64,000 bases of DNA from JAWKNZ01 sp041391425. GTDB taxonomy: Bacteria > Bdellovibrionota_B > Oligoflexia > Oligoflexales > JAWKNZ01. Made by a program: the position numbers and the translations under genes. The stretch is from NCBI GenBank assembly GCA_041391425.1, contig JAWKNZ010000005.1, positions 310,001 through 374,000 of the forward strand, read 5' to 3'. The notes under the pieces are model-generated. The model had not been told where the DNA came from. It was given only the letters and a program-made list of their open reading frames with translations, and searched no databases. Every line of letters begins with the position of its first letter. Position 1 is the first letter of the stretch. Positions 17,396 to 25,663 of the stretch are shown here, piece after piece.

Positions 17396-19481
17396 ATTTC
17401 GATCGACCGTCTTGAATACGTCGGTCAGTTTCGGCTCCGAAGGCGTCAACCTCCGCACCATCTTTGTCCCTAAATTTCAGATCGTCACCATTCTTTTTGT
17501 ACCGTGACGACGAGGCCATCATGCAAGGCCTCAAGAGAAAACGGTCTACCAACTGCACCCCAAACATTAGATCGATCTGAAGGGAGAGTTTGGTTGACTT
17601 GGCCAAGGTGGCATGGGTGGCTGTGCCATAACTCGACTTGCGTTCTTTCGCTGGTGCCTTCAGGTACAGGGAATCTACTGAGAAATTCCCGGCATTAGGC
17701 TTTTTAGAATAGTTCCATCTGGCAAGGTCAGCGTATGGGTGTGCCCCATCAAAGTGCGTTGATTCAAGCATGGTGCCGTGCTCGTGGTCTCCACCTTCGT
17801 CGGTTTCAAGCACTGTGCCTGATTTCAAAACCGTGCCATTGGAGAGTTTCAGATCGGAGGCTAGTGTTGCTTTGTGTTTATGGATTGAGCTTGCCCTTGC
17901 GGCAGTCTCTACATCACTGTCGGATAGCGGATGATGATGGTTGCCGTCTTCAAAGGTCATGAGCAGATTGCCATCGGGCAGAATGAATAGGTGAGGATGT
18001 CCGTCGTCGTCCTGGGTTGACTTGTTAATTCGATCGATGCGATGCGCGTGCGGTCCACCTTCTGGATGCCCGCTAAGAAACCCTTTTTTCAGCACTTCGC
18101 CCAATGTCTTAGAGTACCCGCTAGATTTTGGAATCTCGATGCTTCCGATGGCAGCAAGAGCAAGCGCCACGTCAACGTCGAAGGTCTCTGGTTCCCCTTT
18201 CCGCACACGGGAGAAGTTGTAATAGAGGGTTTGGCGAGACTCGTTCCCTGCCATATTTCCGAATTGATTCTTCGTGTATGACCTTCGACTAAATCGCTTC
18301 CCAAGATCTAAATCTCCTTGGTAGGAGATAAGAACTTTACCTTTGAGGCCTTTCATTACTTTGACGAACTCGTCCTCGTCGAATTCACGCCATTCGGAGC
18401 CTCGACCAACGGGTTTCCAAGGCGGGTCCACGTAAAAAAACACATCGGGACCGTCAAATCGTTTCATGACCGCAAGTGCGTCCTGGTTGAGGATTTTCGC
18501 TGACTTTAGGCGGTCCCGGAATTTTTCGAGGTTGGCCAGAAACGTCCTGCCAGTGCTAATGCCTTTTGTACTCTTGTCGAAGGTCGCGCCGTGTCCACGA
18601 TGAGAATGGAGGTTAAGATATTTAAACTTGTATACCTTCTCTCTTTGAGAGGACGGAGTTCGCTTGAGTAGCGCATTAAATCTGGACTCGGAACGCTCCC
18701 ATTCTTGATTCCTAAGCCATTCCAGATCTGCTTCCGAAGCTCCTTGTAGAAACTTGAAGAAGCCGACCATGTCCCCATTCAGCTCGGCGAGGATGGAATT
18801 TTGTGCTGGTTCCTTGGCAAAGAATAAGCTGGCCGAGCCTGCGTATGGCTCAACATAAGTTTTATGCTCAGGGATATAGCGACTAAGCGTTGGGATCCAA
18901 ACATCTTTTCCGCCTGGGCTCGAAAATGGTTTTGGATGCCGCTTCTCAATGTCTTCACTTGCTTCCCTTATTTTTGATTTTTCAAGGGGACTAAGCAGCA
19001 CGCCGAATCCTTCGAGAAATCCCAGCATTTTTTCATTGGTAGTTTTTATAGCATCGACGACGCCCTTGTGTTCATCGCGTAGGCGTTCGATTTTTCGAAG
19101 CATCTTATCAGGGACCAAGCCATCGTCTAGGTTTGGGAGGTCTTGGATCCGCGCCAAGGTCGAAACAAATTCATTTGCGGACTGGAAGGTATCAGATTCA
19201 ATAGAATCGAAGGTACCAACGATTCCGACGACGCCTTTCCCAAAATTAAACTCCTGGAGGGGCTCCCGAAATCTTTCTTTTGAAAGTTGTTCGAAGGTGT
19301 AGTAGTCACCGATTTCGTCCCGCTTATCAACATCGAAACCCATACTTTCCGCATAGGATGTGGCGCTTTCCGGCGTTGTAAAGTAATTCTTATCCAGCAT
19401 GACCGATTGAACACGGATGCCAGATCTCACAATTTCCGCTCGTTTCACAATTGGCTCTCGGATTGCCCCACTCATAGTCAC
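17331..19481 (-). CDS. Phage protein with embedded D12-class DNA adenine methyltransferase
   Basis: 716 residues as read. Residues ~1-180 are unassigned. Residues ~185-440 are a D12-class adenine-N6 methyltransferase: FSSPGGKDVWIP and YVEPYAGSASLFF (SAM binding), then DVFFYVDPPW in the place of the catalytic DPPY. Next comes a His-rich region (GGPHAHRID, DDDGHPHLFI, EDGNHHHPL) that may bind metal. The last ~85 residues look frame-scrambled. A neighbouring frame reads SDRSNVWGAVGRPFSLEALH and DGLVVTVQK, resembling a ligase-type nucleotidyltransferase core. The gene lies between the MuF-like and XkdF-like genes, 4 bases after MuF. It may once have been one ~930-residue protein with XkdF. Confidence 0.75.
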   Translation of the reverse strand: MTMSGAIREPIVKRAEIVRSGIRVQSVMLDKNYFTTPESATSYAESMGFDVDKRDEIGDYYTFEQLSKERFREPLQEFNFGKGVVGIVGTFDSIESDTFQSANEFVSTLARIQDLPNLDDGLVPDKMLRKIERLRDEHKGVVDAIKTTNEKMLGFLEGFGVLLSPLEKSKIREASEDIEKRHPKPFSSPGGKDVWIPTLSRYIPEHKTYVEPYAGSASLFFAKEPAQNSILAELNGDMVGFFKFLQGASEADLEWLRNQEWERSESRFNALLKRTPSSQREKVYKFKYLNLHSHRGHGATFDKSTKGISTGRTFLANLEKFRDRLKSAKILNQDALAVMKRFDGPDVFFYVDPPWKPVGRGSEWREFDEDEFVKVMKGLKGKVLISYQGDLDLGKRFSRRSYTKNQFGNMAGNESRQTLYYNFSRVRKGEPETFDVDVALALAAIGSIEIPKSSGYSKTLGEVLKKGFLSGHPEGGPHAHRIDRINKSTQDDDGHPHLFILPDGNLLMTFEDGNHHHPLSDSDVETAARASSIHKHKATLASDLKLSNGTVLKSGTVLETDEGGDHEHGTMLESTHFDGAHPYADLARWNYSKKPNAGNFSVDSLYLKAPAKERKSSYGTATHATLAKSTKLSLQIDLMFGVQLVDRFLLRPCMMASSSRYKKNGDDLKFRDKDGAEVDAFGAETDRRIQDGRSKFYYRRGGSSKTSTAKVIPPIV

Positions 19482-19484
19482 TCC

Positions 19485-20489
19485 TTACTCAAAACGCTGG
19501 TACAACAATTGACCGACACTTTCCATGATAGGGCGGAAATCCCAGTCCATTTTCTGCCAAGCGGTTGTTGTTAGCCGCATTGCGAGGGCCAAGATCTTTT
19601 CCTGATCGTCTCGAATTCCGGTGAACGCCGCTTTTAGTTCTCTTGCACTGGTGAATCCCAAAATTTGGTCAACCATTTTCATTCCCGAATCGACCGAGAT
19701 GATGCGATCCTGCATGGCCAGGCATATTCTCGATGTACGCTTGTCTTCAATAATTAGAACCCGGTAATTTTCTACTCCGGCTTCACTCATTGAGATCATG
19801 CTGCCCATATTGTTTGACAACAGAGTTGCGTTGTTGGCAAGGGTATCGAAATAGTCTTCTGGGTTTGTTAGAAACCGGGTCGGTACGGTTTTATCAAGTG
19901 CATTGCTTCCAAGCGCACCCTTGATTTCATTCTCGATTCGACGAGCAGCCTCTTCGCTCGGCAAGCCCTGTTCAAATACAACATCACTCACTGCAAGAAC
20001 GACTTTGTCGACGACCGACTCTGGAAATAGGACTCCTGCTGATTGGTTGGTTATCATCTGAATCGCATCAATAGCCTGGCGGTCCTTCGCAGATAGATCG
20101 ATCTCCAATTTCGCGTTTAGAATTGCCTTTTCGATTTTTAAGTCAAATTTGGAAAGGAAATTTTCGGTCATAGTCCGGTAGATGATATCAACCTGCCGGT
20201 TTACAACCGACGTGATCTTCGGCTGAAATGATCGCAGAGCCTTTTCGACCTGAGAGACAATCCGTGCAACTTGATTTACGCTTCGCTCTCCCTTGAACTC
20301 TTTCATGGCATCGGTGACCGCACGTTTGGCAATTGGTTGCCATCCCCGATCCATGACTCTTGCCAACGAACGATTGAACTTATCGACCACCTTCTGCTCG
20401 CCACGGACTTTTGCGATAAAGGAGACCAACTGAACATATTCGATCTCTAACCGACCCGATTCGGGTAGCTGTTCAGCCGTCGCTGTCAT
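19485..20489 (-). CDS. Phage head morphogenesis protein, MuF/SPP1 gp7-like
   Basis: 334 residues, mostly helical, ending with the MuF-type core YRVLIIEDKRTSRICLAMQD and ISVDSG. Proteins of this family are minor capsid components that act in head assembly and DNA ejection. The start overlaps the portal gene by 17 bases, which is typical of packaging modules. One of the two Cys expected in the core TSxxCxxC pattern is missing, so metal binding is doubtful. Confidence 0.8.
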   Translation of the reverse strand: MTATAEQLPESGRLEIEYVQLVSFIAKVRGEQKVVDKFNRSLARVMDRGWQPIAKRAVTDAMKEFKGERSVNQVARIVSQVEKALRSFQPKITSVVNRQVDIIYRTMTENFLSKFDLKIEKAILNAKLEIDLSAKDRQAIDAIQMITNQSAGVLFPESVVDKVVLAVSDVVFEQGLPSEEAARRIENEIKGALGSNALDKTVPTRFLTNPEDYFDTLANNATLLSNNMGSMISMSEAGVENYRVLIIEDKRTSRICLAMQDRIISVDSGMKMVDQILGFTSARELKAAFTGIRDDQEKILALAMRLTTTAWQKMDWDFRPIMESVGQLLYQRFE

Positions 20490-22245
20490 CGGCTTCCTCC
20501 AGATACCCTTCTAGATGGTTTCGAAGTCGTTCTTCCCAGGCTGAAACCAAATCGATCTGCGATTCGCTGGGATTTAGGCACTCCCTTATTTTTTTTAGCG
20601 CATCCGGCATTTCCAAAGGGCCGGACAATTTACGCTTACGGTTTGGAATTTGACCCTGGTTAGGGGCTAAGGGGCCGGAGTTTGGATTGCCTCCTAAAGA
20701 CACCTCACCCTTAACAGCCTCTGCCATTGTCAAAGGGAAAGGTATGTCGGGATCGAATGGCACCTTTTCCGAGTCATAGAGTTCTACCTCCTCGTTCATA
20801 ATGTCGGCTTTTATTTTGCGACCATCGTTAGGCGTAATGGACCCCACTTTTGTAAGTGCGTTTGCCATCTTGATAAGATCTTCGTCGTTGGTCACGTTGG
20901 GGCTAAAGCTCTTGTAAATCCAAAACTGGTAGCCCATATCGAGAAACATTTGAGTTATCTTGCGGTCCATCTCCCGCCGTTCGGGGGCAAATATTTGTTC
21001 TTCAGCTAATTTGCGAGATTCTTCCGCGGTGGCTCGATTGATATCGTCGGTTTTGCCTACAAAGATCCCCGGTATTCTAAAGGCGCTGCGGATCTTCTCA
21101 GAATTGTTTTTATCGTACGTCTGAAAGAGCATGTCATTGTGCTGCTGCTCCTTGAGCGGCTTTACTTCGATCTTCGCTGTGCTGCTGTTGGCCATGCCTT
21201 CGATCGCGGGCTCGGCTTCGATGACCAAAAACTTCGAACGGTTATTTGTGCGCTTTAGGACGTTGTTTGCGAAGTCTTCCATACGTTTGATCGTACCCTC
21301 GGTAAGCATGGCGTTGCCCGAAACCAAAAACAGAAGTGAGGGGACGTTATTGTTTAAAATCGTCGTGTAGTTGATCTCCTCGCTCCCGCGACTACCAAAG
21401 ATCGAGAAGAGGTTCCCAATGTAGCGAGGAATTCCGTAAGGGCTTCTGGCTGAGTGAATCTTGAAGTGGAGGACCGGGTTGGCCCAGTATTTTCGCTCGA
21501 CACCGGCTTTTGTCGCTTCGTCTTCTGACTTGAAGGCCTTGCCATCTCTTCGATCCACAATGCGGGGATCTCCCCATTCTTTAAAATACGTCATGCGATT
21601 GTTGCGCTTTTGGACAAACCTCCGAAATCGCTTGAGGAATGTCTGTTCCATGATCTCGCCCGTGTCTTCGTCGACCTTTTTCTTGGTGAAAGGAGTTAGA
21701 TCATCGTCTTGAACTGTAATCCTCATGGTGTGGGCTTCGACGTAGTTGAGTGCGGTTATTTTGGTGTGGTCGCCCCTCGCCGGGATTAGTTCAAAGTACC
21801 CATTACCAGTAAGTTCCAGGTCGTGCCGAGCCTTCCGTCGAAGCATGGTAAGGTCATCGTCTGGATTGATGTTTAGCAGGAAGTTCTTTAAGGCCTTCTT
21901 TTCTGCTTCGATTTGCTCTTTATTTTGCTCCCTTTGTTTGGGGGAAAGCTCCCGCATTTGAATCCGGCCACCGAATGCCTCGATATTGATCTCCATCGCA
22001 TCAACAAGCTGGCCCATGAATGAGCTGTTTTCCTCAATCATTGTGAGGAACAGCAGATCATAGGGCGGCTCAATGACGTTGCCGTCGCTGTAGTTGAACG
22101 TATCGGTGGGGAGTGTCTGGGAATGCCCACCTTCAGAATCTTTAGTAGGTGGGTCGTCCTTTCCAATGACGATAGCCTTCAGTATGGTTCTATTGGTTTC
22201 TTGAGTTTTGCCCGGATCTTGTAGGGCTTTAACGGATTCACTCAC
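20473..22245 (-). CDS. Phage portal protein
   Basis: 590 residues with portal features: an N-terminal region, the central YIGNLFSIFGSRGSEEINYT and a C-terminal GIFVGKTDDINRATAEESRK, where the family uses this region to contact DNA and neighbouring subunits. The portal ring is the entry and exit for genome DNA and docks the terminase. Start and stop overlap the terminase and MuF-like genes by a few bases, so the three are translated from one transcript. The frame is intact. Confidence 0.85.
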   Translation of the reverse strand: MSESVKALQDPGKTQETNRTILKAIVIGKDDPPTKDSEGGHSQTLPTDTFNYSDGNVIEPPYDLLFLTMIEENSSFMGQLVDAMEINIEAFGGRIQMRELSPKQREQNKEQIEAEKKALKNFLLNINPDDDLTMLRRKARHDLELTGNGYFELIPARGDHTKITALNYVEAHTMRITVQDDDLTPFTKKKVDEDTGEIMEQTFLKRFRRFVQKRNNRMTYFKEWGDPRIVDRRDGKAFKSEDEATKAGVERKYWANPVLHFKIHSARSPYGIPRYIGNLFSIFGSRGSEEINYTTILNNNVPSLLFLVSGNAMLTEGTIKRMEDFANNVLKRTNNRSKFLVIEAEPAIEGMANSSTAKIEVKPLKEQQHNDMLFQTYDKNNSEKIRSAFRIPGIFVGKTDDINRATAEESRKLAEEQIFAPERREMDRKITQMFLDMGYQFWIYKSFSPNVTNDEDLIKMANALTKVGSITPNDGRKIKADIMNEEVELYDSEKVPFDPDIPFPLTMAEAVKGEVSLGGNPNSGPLAPNQGQIPNRKRKLSGPLEMPDALKKIRECLNPSESQIDLVSAWEERLRNHLEGYLEEADDSDG

Positions 22246-23696
22246 TATATCACCCCAAATTCTACAGCACGTTTTTTTCGCATCCCTTGCTGCGAGGTGT
22301 TAACGGCGATTTCCAAAGCATCGAACATATCGTCGTGCTCGCCATCGGGCATTCGCAGCATTTCTTCAACAAGATGCATTTGGTCTTTACGAAAAAGCAG
22401 CTCCGCGGATTCGACCTTCGCGGCAAGTTTCATGGCACGAGTCACTTTGTCCTTTAGAGTGAAGATCGGAACGACTTTACGTCGACCGATCAACTCGCCA
22501 ACGGTGTTGGCTTGGGCAGCCTGATAGGCGTTGGCTTCAATGCCAACGCGGAGAGGTTCGAACCGAAAAAACCGCTTTACTATGACATCAGTTTGCTTTG
22601 CAAAGCTCGCACGCGTCCGAAAAATATCTAGCACATACCGCTTACCTAATGGATCTAGACCAATGGTGCAGTGAGCAAAGTAGTCACCATCGCTTTTCTG
22701 ACTTATTGCGAGGTCCACACCCTGAAAGCTGAGAAGCTCGTCTGGTGGGCGCTCATACCAGTGAAACATCTCATAGCTAAAAATTCGGCCTTCCATCGCC
22801 TGGGTATTCATCTGGTATTGAGTTTCAAAGATGGGAACGCCGAGTTCTTCTCGAATTTGAATGATACGGTCCATGGAAAACCGCTCTGGCCAGGGTGTTG
22901 TTCCGTCTTGTCCGATGGCTTTTACGACGCATGGCTTTATTTCGGGGGAGTTTTTTAGGACATAGGAATAAAGATCGTCGGGATGCCAACGGGTGCCGAC
23001 AATGAACACTCGTCCGTTTGGCTCCAGTGTGGGCAGGAGAGATTTGTAGAACCAAACCTTAAGGCGTTCCCGTTGTAGCTCGGTTCTGGCATTTTCCTCA
23101 TCAACGATGTCATCGCAAATAATCAAATCGTAGTGCCGCGAGGCCGTGGGACCGCCAACACCGATACATGACACAGTTGATTCTTTGATCGTCTTGGTCC
23201 GCTTGGAAACAATGATTTCCTTCGTATCCCATTTGGACCCCTCATGGTCACCGAAGATGTTTCTTAGCTTTTCGTTGGTGACGAAGTGATCTTTGATTTC
23301 CCTCAGAAAGATTTCCGCCTGAAGCTGAGTCTTCGATGCAATCAAAATGCGGATGTTGGGGTTTTTGATGATTTCATAGATGCAACGAACAACCGTAGCG
23401 ACTGTGGACTTTCCACAACCGCGAAAGGCTAAAATCATGGCCTTCCCGATGACGCACCTATTCTGGGTTTCGATAATGTCTTGATGGAAATCCCTGATGT
23501 CGTAACCGAGGATTTCGGTAGCCAATAGATCGACACGATGTTTGCCTAGTATTAGATCTCGAAGTAATTGATGGTATTCATCAACGACCGTTTGCGCCTG
23601 AAGGGCCAGGTTCTTTTCATCCAAGCCCCTTAAAAACTGAGCGATCTCCTCCTCGCTCGTGGTAGTATTTAAAGTTTTAGATTGCGCTTCTGCCAT
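22245..23696 (-). CDS. Phage terminase large subunit
   Basis: From the ATG at 23696 the protein has 483 residues. ATPase motifs: Walker A FRGCGKST at 91-98 and Walker B DLIICDD at 190-196. The RNase-H-like nuclease half has GVDLAISQKSDGDYF and EHDDMFDALEIAV with the metal-binding Asp residues. It packages DNA into the prohead through the portal. The frame is open up to 23828, but those extra 44 residues do not resemble terminases, so the internal start is preferred; its ribosome site is poor. No small terminase subunit is visible upstream; the recombinase gene lies there instead. Confidence 0.88.
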   Translation of the reverse strand: MAEAQSKTLNTTTSEEEIAQFLRGLDEKNLALQAQTVVDEYHQLLRDLILGKHRVDLLATEILGYDIRDFHQDIIETQNRCVIGKAMILAFRGCGKSTVATVVRCIYEIIKNPNIRILIASKTQLQAEIFLREIKDHFVTNEKLRNIFGDHEGSKWDTKEIIVSKRTKTIKESTVSCIGVGGPTASRHYDLIICDDIVDEENARTELQRERLKVWFYKSLLPTLEPNGRVFIVGTRWHPDDLYSYVLKNSPEIKPCVVKAIGQDGTTPWPERFSMDRIIQIREELGVPIFETQYQMNTQAMEGRIFSYEMFHWYERPPDELLSFQGVDLAISQKSDGDYFAHCTIGLDPLGKRYVLDIFRTRASFAKQTDVIVKRFFRFEPLRVGIEANAYQAAQANTVGELIGRRKVVPIFTLKDKVTRAMKLAAKVESAELLFRKDQMHLVEEMLRMPDGEHDDMFDALEIAVNTSQQGMRKKRAVEFGVI

Positions 23697-23884
23697 AAGT
23701 GATTGCCGTTCATTTTCCCGTTGACAGGACGTTGTGGTTGGAAATTCAGGTAAGGTATTGGAAGGTCTGTCCACATAACTGCACTGAATAATCTGTGCAG
23801 CCGGGAAAATGAAACGGCAATAATGCACTGATGATCACTATAACTATATTCCTAGAATTAAAAATAGTGGATAAGGTCGAGTTT

Positions 23885-24451
23885 TTACGAAGCGAGATGT
23901 TCGCGCACAACCTTTCTTACATAGCGAGGCGTGATTCCAAGTTGCGCGGCGATTTCCTTGGCGGCAATTCCAGATTTTCTAAGCTCAACTATTTGAGCCT
24001 TTGAGACGCGAGGCTTGCGCCCAAGTTTGCGTCCTTCGGCTTTGACGCGCTCCAGACCGGCCTTAGTGCGGAGGGATATCTTTGCCGTTTCAAGCTCGGC
24101 ATCGTTTGCGATAGCGATGTATTGGTGGCGGCCATATGGATCTGACGTGTCAATTCTTTGTGTATAGGAATAAAACTGCACTCCTAAGGATTGGAATTCA
24201 TCAAGGATTTGGATGGAAAAGCCGCAATCACGCGATGCCCTGTCAAAGGACCACACCAATACGCGGTCAAACCTCCCAAATCGAACGCCTCTTAGAAGCT
24301 CATCGAAAGCTGGGCGTGACCGTTGCCACCCCCGGTGATCTTTATCTACGAATTCGATGGTTCTTGACCATCCCATAGCTTCACAAAAATTTCGAAGCGC
24401 GTAGATTTGATTTACCTCTTTTTGCTTCTTAAGTGATACACGAATATACAA
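23885..24451 (-). CDS. Small serine recombinase (resolvase/invertase type)
   Basis: 188 residues: catalytic domain with Ser6 in YIRVS, RPAFDELLRG, VLVWSFDRASRD, then a C-terminal helix-turn-helix (AKEIAAQLGITPRYVRKVV). The open frame begins abruptly at YIRVS, whereas relatives have several residues before it. A better start exists at ATG 24507, behind GAGG. It reads MKKFLKATSRGMGG and then joins APRIALYIRVS only if the seven-G run at 24466-24472 is read as eight. The gene may be frameshifted, slipping, or mis-sequenced. Which sites it recombines is unknown; it could resolve or invert part of the element. Confidence 0.85.
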   Translation of the reverse strand: MYIRVSLKKQKEVNQIYALRNFCEAMGWSRTIEFVDKDHRGWQRSRPAFDELLRGVRFGRFDRVLVWSFDRASRDCGFSIQILDEFQSLGVQFYSYTQRIDTSDPYGRHQYIAIANDAELETAKISLRTKAGLERVKAEGRKLGRKPRVSKAQIVELRKSGIAAKEIAAQLGITPRYVRKVVREHLAS

Positions 24452-24718
24452 TGCGATTCGCGGTGCCCCCCCATTCCCCGGCTCGTTGCTTTCAAGAACT
24501 TCTTCATTTTTCCTCTATATACCTCGCTTCTGTTGAAAAACGGACATTCGCTCTGTTCAGACTATTTTGCAATTACTTTAGTAAATAGTTTTTGAAAATA
24601 AACCTCTATAATTTCGCTAACATCACCCAACGTTTTAAGCCGGATTCAGTTGATGGCAAATATGAAGGAAAAAACGCCGTGTTTTATTAATGTCTGAAGT
24701 AGGAAGGGGAAGGGCATC

Positions 24719-24940
24719 ATGACAAATAGAAAAAGAAAAAAAAAGCCATCAGACTATCCCCGTTTCGAAGTTAGATTCAGAAACCAACATGAATATCAAG
24801 AAATCATCGATTTACTTACAGAAGTAATGTGTCTGATGAACCAGAACCTCATTGATTCTGAAAAGCCATTCAACAAAAAGGAGGTGGTCATCGAAATATT
24901 TAGGGAGGGGGCAAAATCATTACGTGACAAACTTAGTTGA
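24719..24940 (+). CDS. Small basic-start protein of unknown function
   Basis: 73 residues, start after a purine-rich AGGGGAAGGG site. A lysine-rich N-terminus (RKRKKKPSDY) and a strand-helix pattern (RFEVRFRNQHEYQEIIDLL) would suit a small DNA-binding or accessory protein, but I recognise no family. It is transcribed opposite to its neighbours. Confidence 0.5.
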   Translation: MTNRKRKKKPSDYPRFEVRFRNQHEYQEIIDLLTEVMCLMNQNLIDSEKPFNKKEVVIEIFREGAKSLRDKLS

Positions 24941-24966
24941 AGATAACATCCACACACGCCGGTTTA

Positions 24967-25296
24967 TTAGACGAAAAATTGTCGATCAAGACGACGCAAT
25001 TCAGCACGAGCAAACATTTCCTGTCTATCATCACCTACATCTTGACAGCGCATAATCTGGTCAAGAATAGCGGACCGAACGTCACGTTCGTACTCTACTT
25101 TTGTACATAAGATCATTTCACCGACAAAAATTGACTGTTTAGCGACTTCTGCATTCATTAGTTTCCGAGTCCCAAGAATTGAATATAAGAGATTGATTTG
25201 GCAGACCGATTCTTCATCGTCCCCTATTATAAAGCAAACCTTCTCACATGTCTCAATGAGGAGTTCCCGCAACTCCTCACAACACTTTCTATGCAT
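24967..25296 (-). CDS. Hypothetical cytoplasmic protein
   Basis: 109 residues, helical, Cys-containing (RKCCEELRE, EKVCFIIGD), no signal peptide, family not recognised. GCGGGAG precedes the ATG, though closely. It faces the 24719-24940 gene tail to tail and lies just beyond the end of the metal-efflux operon. Confidence 0.5.
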   Translation of the reverse strand: MHRKCCEELRELLIETCEKVCFIIGDDEESVCQINLLYSILGTRKLMNAEVAKQSIFVGEMILCTKVEYERDVRSAILDQIMRCQDVGDDRQEMFARAELRRLDRQFFV

Positions 25297-25390
25297 AACT
25301 CCCGCCTGGATTTCTCAATTAAAAACATGTATAGGCTTCCAACCTAACAAGTCCGATTCACCTTGCGATTGTGTTCATCATAGATAAACC

Positions 25391-25639
25391 TCATTTATGA
25401 TTGTGATCGTCGCCTTCCCCATGTTGATGTCCATTTCCCCCTTCTTTATGAGCCTTTTTCCAGTTTCCTCCGGCTTTCTTGCAGTCTTTTCGATTTTTGA
25501 CATCAGGAAGGTCTTTCGTCTTTCCGTCGACTGATTTTTCGCAGTGATACTTTGACTTTTCCTTGGTGTCTGACTCATTCGCTATAGCACTGTTGCCTAG
25601 TCCTAGGAATGTTGCGATTACCAATTGTGCTCTGATCAT
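25391..25639 (-). CDS. Small periplasmic His-rich protein, last gene of the efflux operon
   Basis: 82 residues: signal peptide to about residue 20 (cleavage after IANA-like ANE), a Cys pair (YHCEKS, RKDCKK) and a C-terminal histidine cluster (HKEGGNGHQHGEGDDHNHK). GAGG lies 7 bases before the ATG. It starts 24 bases after the RND pump gene. Metal binding in the periplasm is an inference from the His tail and its location. Confidence 0.7.
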   Translation of the reverse strand: MIRAQLVIATFLGLGNSAIANESDTKEKSKYHCEKSVDGKTKDLPDVKNRKDCKKAGGNWKKAHKEGGNGHQHGEGDDHNHK

Positions 25640-25663
25640 TTTGAAACCTCGTTCTTATTAAAG

